A DNA stretch of 27,798 nucleotides, from positions 1-27,798 of the forward strand of contig CAYZME010000016.1 of NCBI GenBank assembly GCA_964479435.1. The letters run 5' to 3'. The notes below the pieces were generated by a model. The model was not told the DNA's origin, did not search any database, and was given only the letters and a program-made list of their open reading frames with translations. Source of the stretch: JAAYKS01 sp964479435. GTDB taxonomy: Bacteria; Bacillota; Clostridia; Saccharofermentanales; UBA5734. Positions 16,158-24,393 of the stretch are shown piece by piece (the first letter of the stretch is position 1; every line of letters begins with the position of its first letter). The translations under genes were made by a program, and so were the position numbers.

Positions 16158-19004
16158 ATGTTCCTGTTTGTTTTACGAAAAATTGCCAGCAATCGGTGGA
16201 AAGTCCTGTGCCTGTTGGCCGGCTCGATTCTGGTCGTCGCGATGCTCAGCAGCATCCCGATTTATACCAACGGCACCCTGCAGCGGCTTTTGATCAAAGA
16301 GATGGAACAGCACCAGCTGGACACCGCGCAGTACCCGGGGTATTACGTCGTCGACGCGCAACTCAAATTCTCCGGCAGCGACTCGCGCGCCAGCTACCTA
16401 GCACGCGTATCCGAGATCGCCACCCGCACCCCGTCCGACTATGTCCGGGCCCAACCGACAACCTATGGGCGGATTCTGGAGCTGGCCTCGATCGGCCGCA
16501 TCGTCACCAAAGCGAACGGGCAGACCGCCAAAGTGGGCGTCACCGTCAAAACCATGCAGGGGTTTGAAGAAAAAGTCAGCATCCTGCAAGGGCGGCTCTA
16601 TCGGGATGAGCTGGCGGACGGCGTCGTCGAGGCCGTCGTCACCGAGCGGTTCTACGCCAACTCCGACATGTCGTTGGACCAGACCTACGAGATCTTCACG
16701 ACGGCCAACCTGCAGGAGCCGCTGTTCAAAATCCGCCTGGTCGGCATTTTCAAACCAACCGACGCGGCGGACTTGTACTGGTATCAACCGGAAGTATCGC
16801 TCAACAGCGACTTGCTGATCGGCGGCAACGCCTTGCTCCAGATCTCGGCTCTGCCGTCGGGCGACCAAACCCTCTCGCGGGCCATCTGGTACTACGCCTT
16901 TGACTACCACCGCATCCACGTGGAGAACGCCGCGGACATTCTGGCGGGGTTTGTGCGTCAGAATGAAGCGTTTTACGCTTTCAATTCCTATCGTCTGGCG
17001 ACGTTCCCGCTGTCGGGGATTCTGGAACAATACCCGCAACGAGAAGCGCGGCTGCTGTTGACGCTGTCGATCCTGATCATCCCGATCGTCCTGATGCTGG
17101 TTTTTTATATCTTCATGATTTCCCAGCTCAAAGTGCAAAGCGAGCTCAACGAGATCGCCATTTTGCAAAGCCGGGGCGCGAAGCGGGGGCAGATCCTGCG
17201 GGTGTACCTGTTGGAGAGTGTGCTGCTGGGGGCCCTTTCTTTGGCAGTCGGGCCGCCGTTGGGTCTGCTGATGTGCCGTGTCCTGGGGGCCAGCAACGGC
17301 TTTTTGGAATTTGTCAACCGCAAGGCGTTGCCGTTGTCGATCGGCGGCGGCGCGCTGTTGGCGGCCTTGGGCGCGGTGGTGCTGTTTGTCCTCACGACCC
17401 TGATCCCCGTCATGGCACATGCCCGGCTGAGCATCGTCGCGCGCAAACGCGAGCGCGCGCGCCGCGTGCGCCGACCCTTGTGGCAGCGGTTGTTTTTGGA
17501 CGTCCTGCTGTTGGCGGTGGCCTCATACGGCTGGTACACGATGCGGCGGCAACTGGCCATCGCGGCGACCTCGACCGAGCCGGTACAGGCCGGCCGGGTC
17601 GACTTTCTGTTGTACCTGGCTTCCACGATCTTTGTGATCGGCGCGGGATTGTTGTTCTTGCGGCTGTATCCCTGGCTGGTACGGCTGGTCTCCCGCGCCG
17701 GTAATCGCGCCTGGCCGCCCGCCGCGTACGCGGCTTTTCATCAGGTCGGACAGCGCAACGGCCAGGCGGGGTTCCTGATGTTGTTTTTGATGTTGACCTT
17801 GTCGATCGGGGTGTTTAGCGCCGACGCCGCCCGCACGATCAACATGCATGTGGAAGACAACATCCGCTGTCTGATCGGCGCGGATTTGCGCGTGCTGCCC
17901 GCCTGGACGCGGTATGACCGCGTGGGCAACGTCATCGTCGACGACGAGATGGGGGGCACAAGCACCAGCGACACGACGGCGGTCTACCATGAACCGGATG
18001 TCTCGGTCTATAAAAATCTCGAAGGGGTCGAGCACAGCGTCCGTGTCCTCAACAAGGAGGGGGTCGGCCTCAGCGCCAAGGGCAAAACCGCGACCCAGAA
18101 TCAGATGCTGGCGGTGGACCCGTTTGACTTTGCCCAGACCTCCTGGACCCGCGCGGATCTCAATCCCTACCACATCAACGCGTATATGAACGTGATGACT
18201 TCGCAGCCCAAGGCGGTGATTTTATCGACCAACCTGCAGGAGAAACTCGCTATACAGGTGGGGGAGAGCGTCCGCATCACCGATCGCAGCGTCTCGTTCG
18301 AAGGCGTCGTGATCGCTTTTGTCGACTATTGGCCCGGTTATACGCCGCGCGTGGTGCTTTCGGACGGGACGGTCCGCGAGAACAGCCTCGTGATCGCCAA
18401 TCTCGAATACGTCCTGCGGTACATACCGATGGAGCCATACGAAATGTGGTTGTCCCGCGCGCCGGAGGCCGCCGACCGCGATGTCTACGACGCGATGATG
18501 GCCAGCAGAATCCGTACCGCCGGCATCCTTTCGGCCGGCCAGGATCTGGTACAAATGAAAAACGACCTGATTCTGCAAGGCACCAACGGCATGTTTTCAC
18601 TGGGGTTTATCGTTTCGATGCTGATTTGCGCCATCGGCTTCTTCATCTACTGGATCCTGTCGATCCAGGGGCGGGTGTTGCAGTTTGGTATTTTCCGCGC
18701 GATGGGGTTGTCTCACCGCAACATCATCGCCATGTTGCTGATCGAACAAATCCTGATCTCAGGCGTGGCGATTGCCGCCGGCCTGGTGATCGGCAAAATC
18801 AGCGGCTCGCTGTTTGTGCCGCTTTTCCGGCTGGTTTATTCCGCGCCCGACCAACCGATTCCTTTCCGCGTCGTCGCGGTGGCCGCGGATCTGGGCAAGA
18901 TTCTCGCGGTCGTCGGTGTCTTTTTACTGACGGGCTTTTTCACACTGGCCCGCCTGACGCGCCGCATCCGCATCGACCAGGCGATCAAACTGGGTGAGGA
19001 ATAA
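16158..19004 (+). CDS. Large FtsX/MacB-like ABC permease
   Basis: This 948-residue membrane protein has two FtsX-type halves. The first transmembrane helix (about 14-36) is followed by an extracytoplasmic domain of some 250 residues. A helix cluster (about 295-430) contains the cytoplasmic motif ILQSRGAKRGQILRVYLLES, typical of the FtsX coupling region. Further helices lie near 445-465, 480-505 and 535-555. A second extracytoplasmic domain (about 560-800) precedes a last cluster with FRAMGLSHRNI as the second coupling motif. The layout matches mechanotransmitting type VII ABC permeases in duplicated form. The SD is AGGGAGAAG before ATG 16158. It lies 66 bp after the adaptor gene and just before two ATPase genes. 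Substrate unknown; antimicrobial or lipid export is a guess from the family. Confidence 0.9.
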   Translation: MFLFVLRKIASNRWKVLCLLAGSILVVAMLSSIPIYTNGTLQRLLIKEMEQHQLDTAQYPGYYVVDAQLKFSGSDSRASYLARVSEIATRTPSDYVRAQPTTYGRILELASIGRIVTKANGQTAKVGVTVKTMQGFEEKVSILQGRLYRDELADGVVEAVVTERFYANSDMSLDQTYEIFTTANLQEPLFKIRLVGIFKPTDAADLYWYQPEVSLNSDLLIGGNALLQISALPSGDQTLSRAIWYYAFDYHRIHVENAADILAGFVRQNEAFYAFNSYRLATFPLSGILEQYPQREARLLLTLSILIIPIVLMLVFYIFMISQLKVQSELNEIAILQSRGAKRGQILRVYLLESVLLGALSLAVGPPLGLLMCRVLGASNGFLEFVNRKALPLSIGGGALLAALGAVVLFVLTTLIPVMAHARLSIVARKRERARRVRRPLWQRLFLDVLLLAVASYGWYTMRRQLAIAATSTEPVQAGRVDFLLYLASTIFVIGAGLLFLRLYPWLVRLVSRAGNRAWPPAAYAAFHQVGQRNGQAGFLMLFLMLTLSIGVFSADAARTINMHVEDNIRCLIGADLRVLPAWTRYDRVGNVIVDDEMGGTSTSDTTAVYHEPDVSVYKNLEGVEHSVRVLNKEGVGLSAKGKTATQNQMLAVDPFDFAQTSWTRADLNPYHINAYMNVMTSQPKAVILSTNLQEKLAIQVGESVRITDRSVSFEGVVIAFVDYWPGYTPRVVLSDGTVRENSLVIANLEYVLRYIPMEPYEMWLSRAPEAADRDVYDAMMASRIRTAGILSAGQDLVQMKNDLILQGTNGMFSLGFIVSMLICAIGFFIYWILSIQGRVLQFGIFRAMGLSHRNIIAMLLIEQILISGVAIAAGLVIGKISGSLFVPLFRLVYSAPDQPIPFRVVAVAADLGKILAVVGVFLLTGFFTLARLTRRIRIDQAIKLGEE

Positions 19005-19027
19005 CCATGGGCACGGGGGAGGAGCGG

Positions 19028-19714
19028 ATGCCGGAGATGATGATGCGCACGGTGGATGTCACCCGGGTATTCAAAGCCGGCCGCGAGGAAGTGCGCGCGC
19101 TGGATCAGGTCACGGTCGGGATTCCCGCACGGCGTTTGACGATGCTGCGCGGGCGTTCCGGTTCGGGCAAAACCACCCTGATCAACATCATGGGCGCGCT
19201 CGATTATCCTACCGCGGGTACGGTGCTTTTTGGCGACCGCGATCTGACCGTCGCGGCCGACCGCGAACGGGACGCCTGGCGCCGGGTCCATGTGGGCTTT
19301 GTCTTTCAATCGATCGCCCTGATCGACACGATGACGGCTTTGGAAAACGTCCAATTCGGCCTGCGTGTCGCGGGCTTTGCCGCGGACAAACGGCAGGACC
19401 GCGCGCAGGAGTGCCTGGCCCTGGTGGGGCTGGAAAACCGGATGCAACACCGGATCCAGGAATTGTCGGGAGGGGAGCAGCAACGCGTCGCGATCGCCCG
19501 CGCCGTCGCCCATCGCCCGGCGCTGGTGTTTGCCGACGAGCCCACCGCCGAGCTCGACACGGCGATGGGTTTGCAAGTGGTGCGGTTGTTCCGCGAGTTG
19601 ATCGACCGGGAGTCCTTGACCCTGGTGATGACCACCCACGATCCCAACATGATCGAAATCGCCGACCGGGTTTACACGCTGGAAGACGGGAGGGTCACCC
19701 ATGTGGATGGTTGA
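19028..19714 (+). CDS. MacB/LolD-like ABC ATPase (first of two)
   Basis: This 228-residue ATP-binding subunit of the FtsX-type exporter has all canonical motifs: Walker A GRSGSGKTT (42-50), Q-loop Q94 (FVFQS), signature LSGGEQQR (147-154), Walker B LVFADEP with E171, and switch H204 (MTTHD). I chose ATG 19028 because GGGGGAGGAG sits immediately before it. ATG 19007, two bases after the permease stop, would add seven residues and remains possible. The stop codon overlaps the next ATPase gene by 14 bp. Having two different MacB-like ATPases after one duplicated permease suggests a heterodimeric motor. Confidence 0.92.
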   Translation: MPEMMMRTVDVTRVFKAGREEVRALDQVTVGIPARRLTMLRGRSGSGKTTLINIMGALDYPTAGTVLFGDRDLTVAADRERDAWRRVHVGFVFQSIALIDTMTALENVQFGLRVAGFAADKRQDRAQECLALVGLENRMQHRIQELSGGEQQRVAIARAVAHRPALVFADEPTAELDTAMGLQVVRLFRELIDRESLTLVMTTHDPNMIEIADRVYTLEDGRVTHVDG

Positions 19715-20657
19715 TTGTGAAAACCTGGTCAAGATCTATAAAACGGCGGATCTGGAAGTGCTGGCCCTGCAAGGCCTTGACCTCACGGTCGAACAGGGGG
19801 AATTGCTGGCGATCATCGGCAACTCCGGCAGCGGCAAGTCCACGCTGCTCAACATGCTGGGCGGACTGGACCGCCCATCGGCGGGCCGTTTACTGGTCGA
19901 CGAACATGACCTGTTGACGATGAGCGCGCGCGAACTGATCGATTATCGCCGCGAGACCGTCGGCTTTGTCTGGCAAAACAATGCCCGCAACCTGATTCCG
20001 TATCTGACGGCGCTGGAGAACGTCGAGTTGCCGCTGATGCTTTGCGCGGAAAACCAGCGGCGTGAACGCGCGCTCGAGTTGCTCGACATGGTCGGTCTGG
20101 CGGATCGCCGCGGCAATCGGCTGCAGCAGTTGTCGGGCGGCGAACAGCAACGGGTGGCGATCGCCATCGCTTTGGCCAACCGCCCGCGCCTGCTGTTGGC
20201 CGACGAGCCCACCGGATCGGTCGACTCGCGCACGGCGTCGATGATCCTCGATTTGTTCCGCTCACTCAACCGCGAGACCGGCATCACGATTCTCATCGTC
20301 ACGCATGACCGCCAGCTGTCCCGCAAAGTGGACCGTGTGGTCGCCATCCGCGATGGCAAAACCAGCAGCGAGTTTTTGCGCAACCGCAATTATGCCGAGG
20401 AAATGGCGGAACTGGGGCGCCTGGCGGAGAGCGGGGTCGCGCCGGAGGACGGGCTGCCGGGCGAAGGGGATACACACACCGAGGTGTTGGTCATGGACCG
20501 CGCGGCGCGGGTGCAGATCCCCAAGGAGTTTCTCGACGGCCTGGGGATCACCTCCCGCGACCGCCTGTTGGCCGAGCAAGAAGGGGACCGCCTGGTCCTG
20601 CGCCCATACCGGCGCGCGGTGACCGCCAAAGACAAGGAGGAACCGGCCGATGCCTGA
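19701..20657 (+). CDS. MacB/LolD-like ABC ATPase with C-terminal AbrB/SpoVT-like domain
   Basis: This 318-residue protein has a complete ABC ATPase domain (1-225): Walker A at 40-48 (GNSGSGKST), Q92, signature LSGGEQQR at 144-151, Walker B LLLADEP with E169, and H202. A linker rich in Glu and Gly (230-258) leads to a segment at about 261-303 that fits the SpoVT/AbrB swapped-hairpin fold: EVLVMDRAARVQIPKEF, then LGITSRDRLL, then LVLRPYRR. AbrB itself has the same spacing (V..D..GRVVIP, LGI...D, ILKKY). In AbrB and MazE this fold binds DNA or forms dimers. Whether it does either here is unknown. The SD GGGAGG supports ATG 19701. It overlaps its neighbours by 14 bp (upstream) and 8 bp (downstream). 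Confidence 0.9.
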   Translation: MWMVDCENLVKIYKTADLEVLALQGLDLTVEQGELLAIIGNSGSGKSTLLNMLGGLDRPSAGRLLVDEHDLLTMSARELIDYRRETVGFVWQNNARNLIPYLTALENVELPLMLCAENQRRERALELLDMVGLADRRGNRLQQLSGGEQQRVAIAIALANRPRLLLADEPTGSVDSRTASMILDLFRSLNRETGITILIVTHDRQLSRKVDRVVAIRDGKTSSEFLRNRNYAEEMAELGRLAESGVAPEDGLPGEGDTHTEVLVMDRAARVQIPKEFLDGLGITSRDRLLAEQEGDRLVLRPYRRAVTAKDKEEPADA

Positions 20658-21579
20658 TGTGATTTTGCGCACAGAGGATTTGACCAAGCGCTATGGCGCC
20701 AGGGCCGCGGTCGACCAGGTGAGCCTGACCTTACGCGCCGGCGACATCTACGGGTTTGTCGGGCGCAACGGCGCCGGCAAGACCACTTTTATCCGTATGG
20801 TCACCGGACTGGCCGCGCCGGACGCCGGCCGCATCGAAATATATGGGGAAACGACCGCGCGTGGCTTGGCTCGCGCGCGCAGACAGACCGGCTGCATGGT
20901 CGAAACGCCGAGCTTTTACGGCTACATGACCGCGTATGACAATTTGCTGGTGTCCTGCCGGTTGACCGGCGCCGACCCGCGCACACGCATCCCCGCCGTG
21001 CTGGAGCGGATGGGTTTACAGGCCGAAGCGCGCCGGCGGGTGAAACACCTGTCGCTGGGACAGCGCCAGCGCCTGGGGCTGGCCCGGGCGCTGCTCAATC
21101 GCCCGGCGCTGTTGTTGCTGGACGAGCCGGTCAACGGGCTGGATCCGGTGGGGGTGGCCCGCTTTCGCGAGGACATCCGGCGCCTCGCGCACGAGGAAGG
21201 CGCGGCCATCCTGATCTCCAGCCACCTGCTGGGGGAATTGGCGATGCTGGCCAACCGGTATGGAATCATCCACGAAGGCCGCCTGGTCGAAGAGCTTTCG
21301 GGCGAGGACCTCGCGCGGCTCAACCACGAGGTCGTCGTGATGCGCACGAGCGACGCGGCCGGCGCGCAAGAAGCCCTGCTTACCGACCCCGCCCTGGCGC
21401 CCGCGGGGGTGCAAATCACGCCGGACGGGGAGCTGCACATATCCGGTGCGGGGGACCGTACCGGCGCGCTGTGCCGCCGGGTGGTGGAGGCCGGGATCGA
21501 CGTCCTCGCGCTGGGGACTCGGGCGTTCACCCTGGAAGACCATTTCATCCAACAGACGGGAGGGGACGGGGATGCGTGA
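20650..21579 (+). CDS. BcrA-like ABC ATPase
   Basis: This 309-residue ATP-binding protein resembles the bacitracin/lantibiotic-resistance BcrA group. It has Walker A GRNGAGKTT (38-46), a Q-loop region GCMVETPSFYGYMTAYDNL with Glu in place of Gln (common in this group), signature LSLGQRQR (134-141), Walker B LLLLDEP with E159, and H192 (SSH). The C-terminal 90 residues are the extension usual for BcrA. AAGGAGG (20635-20641) precedes ATG 20650 with good spacing. The gene overlaps the preceding ATPase and the following permease by 8 bp each. Its partner is clearly the ABC-2 permease at 21572. Confidence 0.91.
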   Translation: MPDVILRTEDLTKRYGARAAVDQVSLTLRAGDIYGFVGRNGAGKTTFIRMVTGLAAPDAGRIEIYGETTARGLARARRQTGCMVETPSFYGYMTAYDNLLVSCRLTGADPRTRIPAVLERMGLQAEARRRVKHLSLGQRQRLGLARALLNRPALLLLDEPVNGLDPVGVARFREDIRRLAHEEGAAILISSHLLGELAMLANRYGIIHEGRLVEELSGEDLARLNHEVVVMRTSDAAGAQEALLTDPALAPAGVQITPDGELHISGAGDRTGALCRRVVEAGIDVLALGTRAFTLEDHFIQQTGGDGDA

Positions 21580-22378
21580 TCTGTTGCGTGTTGAGTGGTT
21601 CAAACTCCGCAAAGGGATGGTTGTCAAAGTGCTGGCGCTGGTCGGTGTCGGCTACGCGGTGATGATTGTCGGCCTCTATCAGATGATGGAGTGGGTTTTC
21701 GCGCAAACCGGCGCGCTGATGCCCAATGAAATCCCCGGGATGATGTCCGCGCTGCCCTTGANNNNNNNNNNGGCTTTGTCCGACGCCAACCTGCACGCGC
21801 TGGTGCAGATTTTTATGCTGGTGCTGTTGTCGGTGCTGTTTGCCGCCGAATATTCCCGCTCCACGCTCAAAATTCTCCTGGTGAGCGGCAGCGACCGCGC
21901 CGGGGTCTACCTGGCCAAGTTTGCCTTACTGGCGGCGGCTTTGCTGGCGTACACCCTGTTTACCGCGGCCTGTGTGACCCTTTTCGCCACCCTGCTCAAC
22001 GGCTGGGGAGGCGCGTTCGCCGCGGTGCACATCCTCCAGATCGCCGCGGTCGCCGCCCGCCTGGCCTTGCTCAATCTGGTGTACGGCGCCCTGTTGGCGG
22101 TCGTGGCGATCCTGACCAAAAGCACCGGCACGGTGATCGCGATCGGGATCGGCCTGCAATTCGCCGAAAGCCTCGTGACGACGATCATCCATATGGTGGA
22201 CAACCGGGTGGTTGAGTGGCTTTCACGCCTGATCCCCTCGGGCTATGTTGTGTCTTTTGCCAATCTGACGGTTCAGCCCTCACTGCTCCTGCAAGGGGTC
22301 GCGGTTTCACTGCTGTGGATTGCCCTGTTTCTGGCGATCGGCCTGCGTTTGTTCCGCCGCCAGGACATACCCGTTTAG
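21572..22378 (+). CDS. BcrB-like ABC-2 permease, contains assembly gap
   Basis: This membrane protein (268 residues as drawn) has about six transmembrane helices. It begins with an amphipathic MRDLLRVEWFKLRKG segment, typical of BcrB/ABC-2 permeases. The EYSRSTLKILLVSGSDR cytoplasmic segment near residue 90 contains the conserved coupling region. Ten N (21762-21771) fall between the first two helices. The frame happens to remain open across them, but the true length of the gap is unknown. The SD is GGGAGGGG, and ATG 21572 overlaps the BcrA-like stop by 8 bp. It is the last gene of the six-gene operon. No clear terminator follows. Confidence 0.86.
   Translation: MRDLLRVEWFKLRKGMVVKVLALVGVGYAVMIVGLYQMMEWVFAQTGALMPNEIPGMMSALPLXXXXALSDANLHALVQIFMLVLLSVLFAAEYSRSTLKILLVSGSDRAGVYLAKFALLAAALLAYTLFTAACVTLFATLLNGWGGAFAAVHILQIAAVAARLALLNLVYGALLAVVAILTKSTGTVIAIGIGLQFAESLVTTIIHMVDNRVVEWLSRLIPSGYVVSFANLTVQPSLLLQGVAVSLLWIALFLAIGLRLFRRQDIPV
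21762..21771. other. Assembly gap (10 N)
   Basis: A run of ten unknown bases lies inside the BcrB-like permease gene. It indicates a scaffold join or masked bases. The encoded residues here (about 64-67) are unknown. Confidence 0.99.
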
Positions 22379-22437
22379 CGCGACGCGGCAAAAAGGCAAA
22401 CCCGGACATTTCTCTATCCCGCGTGAGAAGGGTGTTG

Positions 22438-22443
22438 TATAAT
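22438..22443 (+). promoter_or_regulatory. Consensus -10 element for xpaC-telA
   Basis: A perfect TATAAT preceded by TTG lies 37 bp before the xpaC start. I see no convincing -35. It separates this pair from the export operon ending at 22378. Confidence 0.5.
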
Positions 22444-22479
22444 TTCGGTGTGTGCCCCCATCCCGTAACGAGGTGAGAC

Positions 22480-23103
22480 ATGGCGAGGGATCGCAAACCG
22501 CTCAAAAAAAGAGACGGCCGCATTTTAGCCGCGGCCTTGGGAATCGGCGCATTCCTGATAATGGATCTGGTGCTCAAGTTCCCTTTTCTGCTGGCCCTGA
22601 TCCTGGCGTTGGTCCTGCACGGGACCCTGCGCAAATCGCTGGACCCCACCCGCGCGGTCGGCCGCGTCAAAATCGACCTGACCCAATACGACGCGGAGAA
22701 ACGCAAAATCCTCCAGGAAGCGGCGGTGGATTTGCGCAGCATCGACGCGGTTTTGCGGCAGGTACAAAACCCCGACATCCGCTCCCGCGGGCGGCGCGTC
22801 TATGAGACCGGCAACCGCATCATCGAATACGTCACCAAATATCCCGAAAAAATTACCATTGCCCGCCGCTTTTTCAGTTACTATCTGGAAACTGCGTCGA
22901 GCATCCTCACCAAATATCTGGACATTCAGAAAACACGGATTCAGACACAGGAAATTCGCCAGCTGGGCGAACGTACACAACAAGCGCTGGAGATCCTTGA
23001 AACGGCGTTTGAGAAACAATTCGGCAAATTGATGCTGGATGAAATCATGGACATCGAGTCCGATATCAACCTGTTGGAAAACACACTCAAAATGGAAGGC
23101 TGA
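22480..23103 (+). CDS. xpaC: XpaC-family membrane protein
   Basis: This 207-residue protein has two hydrophobic segments near the N-terminus (about 14-30 and 34-49) and then a charged, helical cytoplasmic region rich in Glu, Lys and Arg. The segments KIDLTQYDAEKRKIL, RQVQNPDIRSRGRRVYETGNRIIEYV and LYIL-free coiled helices to the end fit the XpaC family (named for 5-bromo-4-chloroindolyl phosphate hydrolysis in B. subtilis). The true role of that family is not settled. The SD GAGGTGAG precedes ATG 22480. The following telA-like gene matches the Bacillus xpaC-yaaN arrangement, which supports the call. Confidence 0.8.
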   Translation: MARDRKPLKKRDGRILAAALGIGAFLIMDLVLKFPFLLALILALVLHGTLRKSLDPTRAVGRVKIDLTQYDAEKRKILQEAAVDLRSIDAVLRQVQNPDIRSRGRRVYETGNRIIEYVTKYPEKITIARRFFSYYLETASSILTKYLDIQKTRIQTQEIRQLGERTQQALEILETAFEKQFGKLMLDEIMDIESDINLLENTLKMEG

Positions 23104-23114
23104 CGCCTTGGCTC

Positions 23115-23126
23115 AAGCCTAGGCTT
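23115..23126. repeat. 12-bp palindrome between xpaC and telA
   Basis: AAGCCTAGGCTT is a perfect palindrome. It is followed by TAGCCT, so AGGCT-TT-AGCCT can also pair. It lies in the 98-bp spacer upstream of telA. It could be a binding site or a small hairpin; there is no T-run. Confidence 0.35.
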
Positions 23127-23201
23127 TAGCCTACGAAAGGGGAATCCGCCACACAGAGTGCCGCCGCGTCCCCCGTCGCCCTGACGGACACGGGACTGAA
23201 C

Positions 23202-24302
23202 ATGCTGACCCCGGAGGCGGACGCGCTGACCCCCGAAGAGCGTGAGCAAGTGGACCGCATCGCGGCCGGCATCGACATCCACAATTCACAGCAAATGGTG
23301 CAGTATGGCATCGGCGCGCAAAGCAAAATATCCGAGTTTGCCAACCATATCCTCGGGCAGGTACGCGCCAAAGACGCGGGCTATGTCGGCGACCTGATGA
23401 CCGACCTACTGGTCCAGGTCAAATCGCTGGATGTCGACGAGCTGGAAGGCAAAGAAAAAAGACCGTCGCTGTTCCGCCGCGCGAAAAAGAGCATGACCCG
23501 GTTTGCCGCGCAATACGAGACCGTGGACGCGCAACTCGACCGCATCGCCAACGAGCTGGACCGCTCGCGCATGGCCCTGCTCAAGGACATCGGCATGTTC
23601 GATCTGATGTACCAGAAAAACCTCGAATATTTCCGCGAGTTGCAGCTGTACATCTTGGCGGGCGAGAAAAAACTGCGCGAAATCGAAGAACAGCTCATCC
23701 CCGAGCTGGATGCCCGGGCGCTGGCGTCAGGCGACCCGATGGACGCGCAAAAAGCCAACGACGTGCGCCAGATGGCGGACCGCTTTGAAAAGAAACTCTA
23801 CGACATCAAATTGTCGCGGACCATCGCCATCCAGACCGCGCCGCAAATCCGCCTGATCCAAAACAATGACAAGCTGTTGGTCGAAAAGATCCAGACGTCG
23901 ATCATCAACACTCTGCCCCTGTGGAAAAACCAAATCATTCTCGCCATCGGCATCCGCAAACAGAAACAGGCGTTGGGGATCCAGCAACAGGTCAACGCCG
24001 CCACCAACGAATTGCTGTTGAAAAACTCGGAGATGCTCAAGCAAAACACGTTGGATGTGGCCCGCGAATCCGAAAAAGGCATTGTGGAGATTTCCACACT
24101 CAAAACAGCCAACGAAAATCTGATCACCACGATCGAAGAAGCCATCCGCATCCAGCAGGAAGGCCGGGCCGCCCGCCAGACCGCCGAGGTGGAACTGGCA
24201 AAAATGGAAAGCGAGTTGCGCGACCGCCTGGTACGCGCCGCCACCGGCGGCACGGCGCCGGCGCCGGCCGAGCCCGCCAGCGATATCACCCCGCTGACCT
24301 GA
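23202..24302 (+). CDS. TelA/YaaN-family toxic-anion-resistance protein
   Basis: This 366-residue, soluble, almost entirely helical protein belongs to the TelA family (tellurite and related stress resistance; YaaN in B. subtilis). Family features are the N-terminal LTPEEREQVDRIAAGIDI segment, MVQYGIGAQSKISEF, and the conserved GEKKLREIEEQLIPEL region. A long helical part contains AIQTAPQIRLIQNNDKLLVEKIQTSI and PLWKNQIILAI. ATG 23202 is the only normal start codon in the upstream open frame and has no clear SD. The frame stays open back to 23130 and encodes plausible linker sequence, with GAAAGGGG at 23135-23142, so the true start is unresolved. The biochemical role is unknown. XpaC is its usual neighbour. 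Confidence 0.87.
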   Translation: MLTPEADALTPEEREQVDRIAAGIDIHNSQQMVQYGIGAQSKISEFANHILGQVRAKDAGYVGDLMTDLLVQVKSLDVDELEGKEKRPSLFRRAKKSMTRFAAQYETVDAQLDRIANELDRSRMALLKDIGMFDLMYQKNLEYFRELQLYILAGEKKLREIEEQLIPELDARALASGDPMDAQKANDVRQMADRFEKKLYDIKLSRTIAIQTAPQIRLIQNNDKLLVEKIQTSIINTLPLWKNQIILAIGIRKQKQALGIQQQVNAATNELLLKNSEMLKQNTLDVARESEKGIVEISTLKTANENLITTIEEAIRIQQEGRAARQTAEVELAKMESELRDRLVRAATGGTAPAPAEPASDITPLT

Positions 24303-24378
24303 CGCGGGCCTGCGCGCATCTGTGCGCACGGGCACCTGCGCACACTTGACAGACACGTGTGCACGCGGGATTAAGCGA

Positions 24379-24387
24379 TGCTATAAT
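24379..24387 (+). promoter_or_regulatory. Extended -10 promoter TGC-TATAAT
   Basis: This is a perfect extended -10 element. The predicted start is near 24394. A consensus TTGACA lies at 24346-24351, but 30 bp from the hexamer, too far to act as a normal -35. This is one of the strongest promoter calls in the window. Confidence 0.65.
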
Positions 24388-24393
24388 AGTCCC

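Noticed and set aside
24346..24387. TTGACA plus TATAAT as a classical promoter
   Set aside because: The two hexamers are 30 bp apart, far from 16-18 bp. The extended -10 alone is the better explanation.
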